A DNA stretch of 51,518 nucleotides. It comes from an uncultured Clostridia bacterium (lineage in GTDB: Bacteria; Bacillota; Clostridia; TANB77; CAG-508). Positions 1 to 8,083 of this stretch are shown in pieces. The DNA lies in assembly GCA_934129745.1 (NCBI GenBank), contig CAKOWZ010000013.1, forward strand, positions 1 to 51,518, in the 5' to 3' direction. The notes beneath the pieces were generated by a model. The model did no database searches. It worked only from the letters and a program-made list of their open reading frames with translations, and was not told the origin of the DNA. The first letter of the stretch is position 1, and each line of letters opens with the position of its first letter. Both the position numbers and the translations under genes were made by a program.

Positions 1-76
1 AAAATTATACATTTAATGGCAATAGGTTTATAGGTAAATCCTTTATTAAAAACCTAAATATATTATACAAGGAGAT
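1..76. repeat. Left copy of a 76-bp terminal inverted repeat
   Basis: The first 76 bases are the exact reverse complement of the last 76 bases of the window, and identity stops at base 77. The repeat holds the upstream region of the first gene, including its ribosome site (AAGGAG, about 69-74). It contains a smaller inverted pair, TAGGTTT with AAACCTA, which could be an operator for the ribbon-helix-helix protein encoded next. Identity ending sharply at about the size of an assembly k-mer suggests a contig boundary at a multicopy sequence. Confidence 0.95.
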
Positions 77-84
77 TTTGAATT

Positions 85-432
85 ATGAGAATAAGAAATA
101 ATAAAGTTAATGTATTTTTAAGTGATGATGAAAAATTTATTTTAAAAAGAGCATCTTCAAAACTAAACTTATCTCAATCTGAATATATTAGAAATTTAAT
201 TGTAGGATACGAGATTAAAATTCCAGAAGTTAAAGAAGAACCTAAAACTAAAAAAGAAGAATATATTGTAGAGAATATTGCTAAAGTACTAGAAGAAAAT
301 ATTGAATGCTTAACCAAAGTAAAAAACAAATTTCATCATCTTGGATATTTTGAAGATGAACGAGCAATTGGAATTAAAATTGAATATTTAAAATTACAAA
401 ATACTACACTTAAAAATATATACCTAATATAA
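85..432 (+). CDS. Ribbon-helix-helix DNA-binding protein (MobC/relaxosome- or CopG-like)
   Basis: 115 aa. The N-terminal ~45 residues have the pattern of a ribbon-helix-helix or MobC-type protein: a short beta strand (KVNVFLSDDE), a helix, then LNLSQSEYIRNLI. The rest is charged and helical. Such proteins bind DNA as dimers, repressing their own promoter or assisting a MobV/Pre relaxase at oriT. A relaxase remnant 3.7 kb away fits a mobilisation role, but that is inference. A strong AAGGAG precedes the ATG, and a hairpin terminator follows directly. The upstream region lies in the 76-bp repeat that recurs inverted at the far end of the window. Confidence 0.6.
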   Translation: MRIRNNKVNVFLSDDEKFILKRASSKLNLSQSEYIRNLIVGYEIKIPEVKEEPKTKKEEYIVENIAKVLEENIECLTKVKNKFHHLGYFEDERAIGIKIEYLKLQNTTLKNIYLI

Positions 433-437
433 GATAA

Positions 438-468
438 AGACAATGCCAACTAAGCATTGTCTCTTTAC
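438..468. terminator. Intrinsic terminator between converging genes
   Basis: A perfect 9-bp stem (AGACAATGC / GCATTGTCT) has a 7-nt loop and is followed on the plus strand by CTTTACTTTT. It lies between the plus-strand RHH gene and the end of the minus-strand ABC operon, so it may serve both. Confidence 0.8.
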
Positions 469-470
469 TT

Positions 471-2174
471 TTACGAATGAATTAATTCATAATATTCGCC
501 TTTACGTTCAATCAATTCGGTATGATTTCCTTCTTCAATTATTTTACCATTTTTCATTAGCAAAATTTTATCACAACTTTTAATTGTTGATAATCTATGA
601 GCAATTATAATACAAATTCGTCCTTTTATTATTTCATTTATGGCATTTTTTATCAATTCCTCATTTTCATAACTTAGCGAAGAGGTAACTTCATCTAAAA
701 TAATCATACTTGGATTTTCTACTAATATGCGTGCAAAATTAATCATTTGTTTTTCACCTTGTGATAGTAAATCTTTATTTTTATTTAAGTTAGTTTTATA
801 TCCTTTTTCAAGACTTATAATTTTATTATGCAAATTTAATTTTTTGCATATATTAATAATTTCTTCTTCACTAACTTTTTTATTTGCATAATTTATATTT
901 TCAAAAACATTTCCTTCAAATATAACTACATCTTGCATTACATATCCAATTTGTTCCCTTAAATCAGATAATTCATATTTTTTATAATCCTGACCATTTA
1001 TTTTTATTGTACCATCTTTCAACTCGTAGAATCTGCATAATAAATTTACAATAGTTGTTTTACCACTACCAGTTTTTCCGATTATTGCTATTTTATCATT
1101 TGAATTAATTTCAATATTTATATTATTTAATATTTGTTTATTTTCATTATATGAAAAATTTAAATTTTCTATTTGAATATTATTTATTTTTTCTAAACTA
1201 AGTTTACCACAATCATTTTCAGGCAAAAAGTCATTATTAAACTTCAATATTTTTACAAAAGATATATAAGAACTATTTAGAGAATTTACGCTTCTTATAA
1301 ATACATCTAAAAAATGTTTTATTGTAGAAGTACCATTAACAAATATCATTAATGCTCCATAAGTAATAACACCACTTAATATATCTAATCCACCTATACA
1401 AACAACAAACAAAGTAGTTAATAACGAAAAGAAATCGTATATAAATATATATTTTCTTACAATTTTATCTAATTTGTTAGATTCATTATTATATATATCT
1501 ATAAGTTCTTTCATTTTATCTAATCTTTTTTCTTCAAATTGCATTGATTTTATAATTTCATATCCATTTACCTGTTCAGTAATCCATTTTGTAATTGAGA
1601 TATTTAATTTTCTGATTTCATTTATTATAGAAAATGTTTTTTTATTAGAAGCGATTAAAGCACCATTAGCAATGACATAACTGATAGCTAATATTGCTGT
1701 TAATTTTAAATCTACAAATAATAATATAATCAAGTAAGTAATAGTTTTTACCAAATAAGAAGAAGTTTGAAGTCCATGTTGTGTAAAGAATGTCGAAAAA
1801 TTACCAGAATCATTCATTAGTAATTCAAACAATTCTCCAGTATTACTTTTATCAAAAAATTCTACTTTAGAATTTATAATTTTCTTATAAATATCATTTC
1901 TTGCATAATGAGAAAAATCTCTCTGTAAATGATGTCTAAGAAAACAGTTTAAGATTCCTTCAGCAATATTAGTTATTATTTTTACAATCATTAATATCGA
2001 TAAAAATATTACTAATTTTATATTTTCTTTTGCAATTGCATCATCAAACAAAGAATAAATCATATATTGATCAATTATTATCCAAATAATTGATGTTATC
2101 ATATACTCTATAAACGTTATAGCAATTCTTTTTTGAAAGTTACCATATTTAAACATTTCTTTAAATCTATTCAT
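471..2174 (-). CDS. ABC exporter half-transporter, catalytically competent subunit
   Basis: 567 aa type IV ABC exporter: about six membrane helices in residues 1-310, then a nucleotide-binding domain. Visible motifs are Walker A IIGKTGSGKTT, Walker B MIILDE with the catalytic Glu, and the H-loop His in IIAHRLS. Its signature is altered to LSQGE instead of LSGGQ. The gene overlaps the upstream ABC gene by 8 bp, so the two probably form a heterodimer. The partner has the mirror-image set of changes, giving one canonical and one degenerate ATP site. No substrate is evident. Peptide or drug export is typical of the family. Confidence 0.9.
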   Translation of the reverse strand: MNRFKEMFKYGNFQKRIAITFIEYMITSIIWIIIDQYMIYSLFDDAIAKENIKLVIFLSILMIVKIITNIAEGILNCFLRHHLQRDFSHYARNDIYKKIINSKVEFFDKSNTGELFELLMNDSGNFSTFFTQHGLQTSSYLVKTITYLIILLFVDLKLTAILAISYVIANGALIASNKKTFSIINEIRKLNISITKWITEQVNGYEIIKSMQFEEKRLDKMKELIDIYNNESNKLDKIVRKYIFIYDFFSLLTTLFVVCIGGLDILSGVITYGALMIFVNGTSTIKHFLDVFIRSVNSLNSSYISFVKILKFNNDFLPENDCGKLSLEKINNIQIENLNFSYNENKQILNNINIEINSNDKIAIIGKTGSGKTTIVNLLCRFYELKDGTIKINGQDYKKYELSDLREQIGYVMQDVVIFEGNVFENINYANKKVSEEEIINICKKLNLHNKIISLEKGYKTNLNKNKDLLSQGEKQMINFARILVENPSMIILDEVTSSLSYENEELIKNAINEIIKGRICIIIAHRLSTIKSCDKILLMKNGKIIEEGNHTELIERKGEYYELIHS

Positions 2175-3927
2175 ACAATTCTCCTACTATATTGTTGCAT
2201 ATATCAATTAGTTTACTATAATTTTTATTTTGTTTTTTTAAATTTTCTTGGTTATCACAAATAATTTTTTTATTATCTATAAAAAATACCGTTGCTTTAT
2301 TTGGAATATTTGCTAAATCTTGAGTTATATATATCTTTATCATATCACTATTAAATTTATTTAAGTTATTGATGATTTTAGTTTTTGTTTTATTATCAAC
2401 TTTGCTTAATACATCATCAAAAATCATTATACTTTTATTTTGTAATAGAACTCTTGCAATTGATATTCTTTGTCTTTGTCCACCACTTAACGTTATTCCT
2501 CTTTCTCCAATTATTTCGTTATATCCATTTGGAAATTGAATTATTTCATCATCTATTTCACAAATATTTGTTATACTTCTAATTTTTTCAATTTGTTTAT
2601 AATTATTAAAAATATCTATGTTATTTCTAACAGTATCAGAAAATATAAATGGTTCTTGAAATATAACACCTAAATTGTTTCTTAATATTTTATTATCAAT
2701 ATTCTTAATATCATTATTTCCCAACAATATCTGGCCTTCGTAAGGTATAAATCCAAGTAATGTTCTAACTATTAAACTTTTTCCACTACCATTATCTCCA
2801 ACTAAATATACTGTTTGTCCTTTTTCAATTTTAAAAGAAACATTATCCAAAATTATAGTATTATTTAGTTGTATAGTAACATTTTTGAATTCAATACTAA
2901 TATCTTTTAAACTTGTATCAGATATTTTACCATTTTCTTTTCTTAATGCCAAAAAATCATCTATTCTTTTAGCAGGAATCAAAAAATTATTTATCCCTTC
3001 GACTGCATAAATAAGTTGAACAGCATATTCTAAAAGATTACTTGAATATGTCATTAATACCATTAATTGTCCAATATTTAATTTACCGTTAATTATAAGT
3101 AATCCACCTATCAAAAATATTACTGGATCTTTAAATTTTCTTATACCTGTACCAATTAATTCATAATAGATAAGATAATCTATCAACTTCTTATCATTTT
3201 TTCTGTATTCATCACTAACATTATTAAAATCAACAATTTCTTTTTCTTGCCTATTAAAAATTTTTATCATTTTAGGTTGATAAATCGCATTCATAGTTTT
3301 TTGTATTAAATTTTCATGCAAATCAACATTTCTTCTAACAAATTTCTTAGTTAATTTGAAATATATTATAGACATAATTATTATTATAAATAATATGACA
3401 GCAATTGTAATACTTACTATTAGATTTAAATTTAGTATTTCTATCATTGAAAAAGTAAAAATAAAAATGGAATCTACTACCAAATTATATTTGCTAGTAA
3501 TAAAATTGACAAAATTATCAGCATCTGAACTTACTCTTTGGAGTATTTGATTCTTACCGTATGATATATACTCACTATATTCTAAATAGGTTGTATGATC
3601 TAATATTTCTTCTTTTAAATTTTTATTCATTTTCAATTTAAATTTTGTGTTAAACATATTTTTAATATAATTAGATATTGAAATTGTAAAAATAATTATT
3701 AACATAAATATAGTTAATATTATCAATTTAGAATATATAGTATCATCATAAAAAAAGTTTGTAATGTACTTTGGTAGCTCACTCTTTTGCATTATCACAC
3801 CATCAATTACAAACGAAATAAATTTTGTTAAATAAATTGTTAAAAACGACGATAGTAGACTACATATTAATATACCTAAAATATATTTTTTAGTTTGCCT
3901 CATTGTTACTTTAAATACTTTTTTCAT
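2167..3927 (-). CDS. ABC exporter half-transporter, degenerate-site subunit
   Basis: 586 aa with an N-terminal transmembrane domain (about residues 1-310) and a C-terminal ATPase. Walker A is VGDNGSGKS and the signature is the canonical LSGGQRQRISIAR. Walker B reads IMIFDDVLS, with Asp where the catalytic Glu is expected, and the H-loop His is Gln (YITQDLAN). These changes mark the non-hydrolysing half of heterodimeric exporters. Combined with the partner's LSQGE signature, all defects fall in one composite site. The ATG has AGGTAGGA upstream. The gene is first in the operon and its promoter is visible upstream. Confidence 0.9.
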   Translation of the reverse strand: MKKVFKVTMRQTKKYILGILICSLLSSFLTIYLTKFISFVIDGVIMQKSELPKYITNFFYDDTIYSKLIILTIFMLIIIFTISISNYIKNMFNTKFKLKMNKNLKEEILDHTTYLEYSEYISYGKNQILQRVSSDADNFVNFITSKYNLVVDSIFIFTFSMIEILNLNLIVSITIAVILFIIIIMSIIYFKLTKKFVRRNVDLHENLIQKTMNAIYQPKMIKIFNRQEKEIVDFNNVSDEYRKNDKKLIDYLIYYELIGTGIRKFKDPVIFLIGGLLIINGKLNIGQLMVLMTYSSNLLEYAVQLIYAVEGINNFLIPAKRIDDFLALRKENGKISDTSLKDISIEFKNVTIQLNNTIILDNVSFKIEKGQTVYLVGDNGSGKSLIVRTLLGFIPYEGQILLGNNDIKNIDNKILRNNLGVIFQEPFIFSDTVRNNIDIFNNYKQIEKIRSITNICEIDDEIIQFPNGYNEIIGERGITLSGGQRQRISIARVLLQNKSIMIFDDVLSKVDNKTKTKIINNLNKFNSDMIKIYITQDLANIPNKATVFFIDNKKIICDNQENLKKQNKNYSKLIDICNNIVGELYE

Positions 3928-3974
3928 TATTCCTACCTTTAAAACTATAATTTCATTTGATTAATTCTAATAAA

Positions 3975-4003
3975 ATTATACAATAAAACGACAAAAATTA
4001 CAA
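3975..4003 (-). promoter_or_regulatory. Sigma-70-type promoter of the ABC exporter operon
   Basis: On the minus strand TTGTAA is separated by 17 bp from a perfect TATAAT, about 50 bp upstream of the start codon of the 586-aa subunit. Confidence 0.6.
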
Positions 4004-4111
4004 TAATACTATTGAAATATATAAATATTATATATAATAATTTCATCAGAGAGATTTAATCAAATCTTATAGTCTTAATTTCGTATACGTGTATAGTTAA
4101 GGCTCCATTTA

Positions 4112-4159
4112 AAATCAACTTACGGACTTAATTGTTCGTAAGTTTTTATTTTATATAAA
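4112..4159 (+). repeat. 48-bp direct repeat, copy 1, containing a terminator hairpin
   Basis: This matches 6223-6270 at 45 of 48 positions in the same orientation. It contains the stem AACTTACG / CGTAAGTT followed by TTTATTTTAT, so the repeat includes a plus-strand terminator. The two copies bracket 2.1 kb of relaxase debris, an intact orphan gene and a broken nuclease gene. They may be leftovers of an inserted element or of recombination between similar terminators. Confidence 0.8.
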
Positions 4160-4181
4160 ACTTTAAAAGTTCTCTTTCTAG

Positions 4182-4607
4182 AATACTATTTCAAATGAGC
4201 AATTAGAAACCATAAAAGGCTATATTTCAAAAGTTAGAGATACTACAAAATCTATTAAAGGTGTTAATGATTTAGATATTATTATGAAAGAATACGAAAA
4301 AGATTTAAAAGAATACGATAACAAAATTAAAACACTAAATAGAACTATTATACAAAAAGACTTTGAAATAAAAGAATTAAAAGAAGATTTAGGTATTGCA
4401 AAAGATACTATTTCTAGTCAAGAAAAAGAAATTAAGCATTTGAATGTATTTAAAAATTTATGGAATAAGTTTATGAAATTCTTTAAAAACAGAGTTAGAT
4501 ATTATGCTGATGAAAGTTATAAAAAAGTATATGAAACAATGAATAAAAACAAGATTTTAAGACAAGATGATATGGACTATATTGATAACAAAAATGTAAA
4601 AAAATAA
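4182..4607 (+). pseudogene. 3' remnant of a MobV/Pre-family relaxase
   Basis: The frame is open from just after a stop at 4179, with no start codon or ribosome site at its head. The product begins NTISNEQLETIKGYISK and continues as a long charged coiled coil, then a basic tail (FKNRVRYYADESYKKVYE). This is how the C-terminal region of MobV/Pre plasmid mobilisation relaxases looks. The N-terminal catalytic domain is absent. The internal ATG at 4284 gives 107 aa but probably is not a real start. It shows that a mobilisable element once lay here and lost its 5' half, perhaps at the adjacent 48-bp repeat. Confidence 0.6.
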
Positions 4608-4627
4608 AAAATATGAAAGGTGATAAA

Positions 4628-4855
4628 ATGTTAGACTTGCTAAAACAAATATTAAAAATTGTTGATACAAATTACAACAAATATGGAATGATAAATTTTC
4701 TTTAATATAGACATTTACTTTTAATGTCTGCACAAGTAATAGAAATAACAGAAAAAGAACAAAGTAATTTTGTGTATGAAGTGTTAGTGGATCTATAAAA
4801 TCTTGAATACAAGGTAAATTTGGAGGAATCTATTGAAATTATTATAAAAACATAG
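4628..4855 (+). pseudogene. Small gene downstream of the relaxase, broken by two stops
   Basis: It starts with ATG behind GAAAGGTGAT and encodes MLDLLKQILKIVDTNYNKYG. One reading frame runs to a stop at 4853 but is interrupted by TAA at 4703 and 4796. The frame is otherwise intact (the second block includes SAQVIEITEKEQSNF), so both stops look like point mutations, plausibly CAA to TAA. It lies 20 bp after the relaxase remnant and was probably co-transcribed with it. Function unknown. Confidence 0.6.
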
Positions 4856-4861
4856 TATAAT
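4833..4861 (+). promoter_or_regulatory. Promoter of the 166-aa orphan gene
   Basis: TTGAAA, a 17-bp spacer and a perfect TATAAT. The -35 lies in the tail of the preceding pseudogene. The leader (about 4868-4941) can fold into two small hairpins, TTGCTAT / ATAGCAA and TTGTTA / TAACAA. Confidence 0.7.
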
Positions 4862-4941
4862 ACTTATATCTTTCGTTGCTATGCGAATTAAATAATATAG
4901 CAAGTTGTTAAACCCAATAACAATTGTTAGGAGGTATTATC

Positions 4942-5442
4942 ATGATGGATTTGAGTCACGTATCGCCTGAAACTTATCTTCTTACTGAAGATGACAGAAC
5001 CATCACGTTCAAAAAGTATCGGCACGATGACGAAAAAAAGCCAGTACTTGAAGAATGTAAAGGAATTTTAAAAGGTGTAAGCCTTTCCTACGCATCCTGT
5101 GGAGAGCAAGATTTCGGCATTGAATCTATGGCAAGACAATTTGGAGCAACAGACAGATACAGAATAATTACCAAGATTCCTAAAGAACTGGAAATCATTG
5201 AATCAGAAGGTATAAAAGCAATAAAATTTGGCAGTTATGCTAAATTAGATTCTGGAATGATTAGAGCAACTAAGGAAGCTGGAGTAATTGGATACTGGGA
5301 CAATGCAAATTTGATTATTTGTGCCTCGCCTGAATATGAATTTGTAATTAATTCTATTCAGGAAATGTTTAAACCCAACATGGTTCGCTTCGGATTCAGC
5401 AGTCGGTTCGCTGGTTGTAATCTGCTGATTCTTGCTATCTAA
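4942..5442 (+). CDS. Uncharacterised 166-aa protein in a self-contained cassette
   Basis: 166 aa starting MMDLSHVSPETYLLTEDD. The ATG at 4942 is chosen because AGGAGG ends 7 nt upstream; a TTG at 4924 lies before that site. The protein is soluble, mixed alpha/beta, and has no motif I recognise. Its base composition is clearly richer in G and C than its neighbours, like the small plus-strand genes at 16-28 kb. It has its own consensus promoter, a structured leader and a strong terminator. It sits intact among pseudogenes, which suggests selection or recent arrival. Confidence 0.7.
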   Translation: MMDLSHVSPETYLLTEDDRTITFKKYRHDDEKKPVLEECKGILKGVSLSYASCGEQDFGIESMARQFGATDRYRIITKIPKELEIIESEGIKAIKFGSYAKLDSGMIRATKEAGVIGYWDNANLIICASPEYEFVINSIQEMFKPNMVRFGFSSRFAGCNLLILAI

Positions 5443-5449
5443 TGCACAA

Positions 5450-5495
5450 ATCCATATCTGACTAATTTTCAAATGTCAGATATGGATTTTATCTT
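5450..5495. terminator. Strong terminator after the 166-aa gene
   Basis: Perfect 13-bp stem (ATCCATATCTGAC / GTCAGATATGGAT) followed by TTTATCTTTT on the plus strand. It also separates this gene from the converging nuclease pseudogene. Confidence 0.9.
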
Positions 5496-5509
5496 TTAAT
5501 TCAATAGTT

Positions 5510-6229
5510 CTATTCTTCTATTTCTTTAATATGCAGTTCTATATCTTCTGCTTTTGGTAGTTGAAATTGTAAATATTCAAGAATATCTTCTAATAATTTA
5601 TATTCGCTAACTCCAATAGGCTTATTAATATCTTTTAATGCATATTCTGCTGTAAATTTATCTTTTATTTTACATAGAAGTAATCCAATACTAGGATTAT
5701 CATTTTCATCTTTTGCTAAATCATCTATTGCAGATAAATAAAAGTTTAATTATCCTGCATCAGTAGGTTCAAATTCTCTAGCCTTTAATTCTACTACAAT
5801 ATAACACTTTAATTTTAAATGATAAAACAATAAATCTATGAAGTAATCTTTATTACTAACAGTCAATTTATATTGATTTCCTACAAATGCAAAACCATTA
5901 CCTAATTCTATTAGAACATCTTTAATTTTATTTATCATAGCATTTTCTATTTCTAGTTCTTTGACTTTTCCTTTTAAAGATATAAAACAAAAAATATATG
6001 GGTCTTTCATTGTTTGTAATGCTAAATCACTTTGAACATCTGGTAATGTATTAGGAAAATTAGATACTTTTTCAGAAATAGCTTGTCTTTCATATAATTT
6101 ACTATTTATTTGCATTTCTAATATATTAACAAACCAACCATTTTTTACTGTTTCATTAATATACCATTTTCTAATTTCAATATCTTTAATTCTATCAAGC
6201 AGTAATACATTGTGAGTCTTTGAAATCAA
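5510..6229 (-). pseudogene. YhcG/DUF1016-type PD-(D/E)XK nuclease, truncated with internal stop
   Basis: The central part matches the DUF1016/YhcG family: WFVNILEMQINSKLYERQA, DPYIFCFISLKG, then the nuclease core DYFIDLLFYHLKLKCYIVVE and LKAREFEPTDAG. After TDAG a TAA at 5750-5752 replaces the Gln expected before LNFYLSAIDD, and the same frame then runs on to 5510 (KPIGVSEYKLLEDILEYLQF). About the first half of the usual ~350 aa is missing; the frame begins inside the 48-bp repeat with only a TTG. Family members are nuclease components of defence or restriction-type loci. Confidence 0.8.
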
Positions 6230-6270
6230 CTTACGAACTTAATCATTCGTAAGTTTTTATTTTATATAAA
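6223..6270 (+). repeat. 48-bp direct repeat, copy 2, with terminator hairpin
   Basis: 45 of 48 bases match 4112-4159. The stem is ACTTACGAA / TTCGTAAGT followed by TTTTTATTTT. The left edge coincides with the truncated 5' end of the YhcG pseudogene, so this is probably a rearrangement junction. Confidence 0.8.
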
Positions 6271-6277
6271 TAATATC

Positions 6278-6328
6278 AAAAAAGAGGAAAAATTTATCAA
6301 AATAATTTTATCCTCTTTTTATATTTTT
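6278..6328. terminator. Terminator downstream of gpmA
   Basis: An AAAAAGAGGA arm pairs with TCCTCTTTTT, with AT pairs extending the stem. T-runs on both strands make it usable in either direction. Confidence 0.7.
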
Positions 6329-6377
6329 TGAATATAGTTCTTATCAAGCATACTTGATTCCAACTATTTTAGCTTAT

Positions 6378-7067
6378 TTATTTTAAATAATAATGTCTTA
6401 TAGGCTTTAAATCATCATCTAATTCATAGCAAATTGGATTACCAGTTTGTAATTCTAATTTAATAATATCTTCATCACTTATATTATCTAAATATTTTAT
6501 TAAACCTCTTAAACTATTTCCATGTGCTGCAATTATAATTTTTTTACCATTTTCTAATTCTGGTTTAATATCTGAATTCCAATATTCAAGAACTCTTTTT
6601 ATTGTGTCAATAAGATTTTCTGTTTTTGGTAATTCCTCCTTACTTAAATCTTTATATTTCTCATCATTACCAGGATATCTTGGGTCATTTTCTTCTAATT
6701 CTGGTGGTCTTACATCTGTACTTCTTCTCCAAAGTAATACTTGTTCTGCACCATATTTTTCTCTTGTTTCATCTTTATTTAGACCTTGTAATGCTCCATA
6801 ATGTCTTTCATTTAATTTCCAACTTCTTTTTATTTCAATATTTTCTTCTCCCATTTCTCTTAATATATAGTCTAATGTGTCTTCAGCTCTTTTTAATACT
6901 GATGTAAATGCTAAATCAAAATGGAATCCCTTTTCTTTTAATATTTTTCCCGCTTCTTTTGCTTCTTGTATTCCTTGCTCTGATAGCTCTACATCTGTCC
7001 ATCCTGTAAATTTATTTTCTAAATTCCACATGCTTTGACCATGTCTAACTAATACTAATTTTATCAT
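6378..7067 (-). CDS. gpmA: 2,3-bisphosphoglycerate-dependent phosphoglycerate mutase
   Basis: 229 aa, full length for the cofactor-dependent enzyme, which interconverts 3- and 2-phosphoglycerate in glycolysis. The phosphohistidine motif LVRHGQSMWN is at residues 6-15, followed by FTGWTDVELS, the ERHYGALQGLNK segment with its catalytic Glu, and the second histidine in AAHGNSLRGL near residue 182. AGGAGG lies 8 nt before the ATG. It is transcribed alone. A second, non-homologous mutase (gpmI) is encoded at the other end of the window. Confidence 0.97.
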   Translation of the reverse strand: MIKLVLVRHGQSMWNLENKFTGWTDVELSEQGIQEAKEAGKILKEKGFHFDLAFTSVLKRAEDTLDYILREMGEENIEIKRSWKLNERHYGALQGLNKDETREKYGAEQVLLWRRSTDVRPPELEENDPRYPGNDEKYKDLSKEELPKTENLIDTIKRVLEYWNSDIKPELENGKKIIIAAHGNSLRGLIKYLDNISDEDIIKLELQTGNPICYELDDDLKPIRHYYLK

Positions 7068-7087
7068 TTTTGTACCTCCTTGTTTTT

Positions 7088-7116
7088 ATTATGTCACAAT
7101 AATATTAGATTTTCAA
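7088..7116 (-). promoter_or_regulatory. Promoter of gpmA
   Basis: TTGAAA, 17 bp, CATAAT on the minus strand, preceded by TG in the extended -10 position, about 20 bp before the start codon. Confidence 0.5.
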
Positions 7117-7133
7117 TAAAATATTATAATTTT

Positions 7134-7208
7134 CCAAGCTCGGTTTCTTGTTGCTTTTGAACTTTTTCCACCACCTTATGGTCCAACTAATGCAGTTACT
7201 TCTTGCAT
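7134..7208 (-). pseudogene. ABC transporter Walker A remnant
   Basis: From an ATG with GGAGA upstream the frame reads MQEVTALVGP, stop, GGGKSSKATRNRAWK. This is the P-loop segment of an ABC ATPase, normally of the form ALVGPSGGGKST, with the Ser codon turned into TAA. Nothing else of the gene is present, so only about 25 codons survive. Confidence 0.6.
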
Positions 7209-7252
7209 GTCTTTTCTCCTATTTCTTCAACTTCTTTATTTCATTAAATAAA

Positions 7253-7657
7253 TTAACCTTTATAATTTAATAATTCCACTTTTAACTTATCATATACTTT
7301 AGTTTCAAGTTTTAATTTTTCCTTTAGTTGTTCAAACTCACTTTCCAAAAGTATAAATTCTTCTCGTGCACTCATTGCATGATCTGATATACATATTTTT
7401 CCTATAAAATTAGAAAACATAAATCTATAAATAAATGCACATAAATTCTTTTTATTAACACAGTTTTCATATTCACCTTTAGGAAGTATTTCATATCCTA
7501 ATTCTTTCAAAACATCATAACCTTCAATAATAGCATCCATAATTAATAGAGATTATTCCTTATCTTTTTTTAGTAACTCTAAATTACCATTTACTTTATA
7601 ACAAGCAAATACAAGTGGAAGAACTGCACATGCATGTGTTTTAAGATAATCATTCAT
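7253..7657 (-). pseudogene. C-terminal remnant of a ketopantoate-reductase-like (ApbA/PanE) gene
   Basis: One frame begins MNDYLKTHACAVLPLVFACY, hits TAA at 7553-7555, and continues to a 95-aa block with GYDVLKELGYEILP, ISDHAMSAREEFILLESEF and a helical end. The pattern (conserved TH then P, EGYDVLKxLGY, HAxxAREE) resembles the C-terminal domain of ketopantoate reductase-family oxidoreductases. The N-terminal Rossmann domain is missing. The 95-aa part alone (from 7540) lacks a good ribosome site and is unlikely to be a working gene. Family assignment is from memory of motifs. Confidence 0.5.
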
Positions 7658-7682
7658 TTTATTCTTATTAGTTTATATTCCC

Positions 7683-7714
7683 AAAGCAGATAATTAGCAA
7701 ACATTATCTGCTTT
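7683..7714. terminator. Hairpin downstream of the MazG-like gene
   Basis: Perfect 12-bp stem AAAGCAGATAAT / ATTATCTGCTTT with an 8-nt loop. The T-tract is weak, so it may end or merely stabilise the tatD-mazG transcript. Confidence 0.5.
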
Positions 7715-7740
7715 ATAACTTGACTAATTTATTGTTGAGA

Positions 7741-8064
7741 TTATCTTTCTGATTCTTCATCAAATTCTTTTGTTCTTGTATTAACACCATCAATAACTTT
7801 ATATTCTCTTTTTGAGTTTTTATAAACTTTTCTCTGTATTTCATCTTCCAAATCTATTCCTAGTATTTCTGATAATCCTAATAAATATATTGCAACATCA
7901 GCTAATTCTTCGCCTAAATCATCTTTCTTTTTTCTCCAGGCTTCATATGCTTCTGATACTTCTCCATATGTTAAACAGAATTCTTTATTAACATCTGTTA
8001 CATTAAATCCTTTATCAACTTTATTTTGATATATTTCTTTTTGTAATTTCTTTAAATCTACCAT
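7741..8064 (-). CDS. MazG-like nucleotide pyrophosphohydrolase
   Basis: 107 aa starting MVDLKKLQKEI. This ATG is preferred over upstream in-frame starts because GAGGT lies just before it and the longer form would overlap tatD. The all-alpha NTP-PPase signature is present: GEVSEAYEAW followed by EELADVAIYLLGL, giving the paired acidic residues that bind magnesium. Such proteins hydrolyse (d)NTPs to monophosphates and clean up non-canonical nucleotides. It is the second gene of a pair after tatD, 19 bp downstream. Confidence 0.85.
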   Translation of the reverse strand: MVDLKKLQKEIYQNKVDKGFNVTDVNKEFCLTYGEVSEAYEAWRKKKDDLGEELADVAIYLLGLSEILGIDLEDEIQRKVYKNSKREYKVIDGVNTRTKEFDEESER

Positions 8065-8083
8065 TTTTATTACCTCATTTCCG

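Noticed and set aside
4064..4101. Imperfect palindrome around CGTATACG as a relaxase oriT
   Set aside because: The arms match only partly and the relaxase it would serve is a remnant. I cannot show a nick-site consensus.
7253..7540. Stand-alone 95-aa gene
   Set aside because: The same frame continues upstream past a single TAA with family-like sequence, and no ribosome site precedes the ATG at 7540.
4628..7657. Repeated in-frame TAA at positions where Gln or another residue is expected (4703, 4796, 5750, 7553) as a sign of stop-codon recoding
   Set aside because: All cases are in truncated or decayed genes, while intact genes use TAA as a genuine stop. Point mutation in an AT-biased genome explains them.
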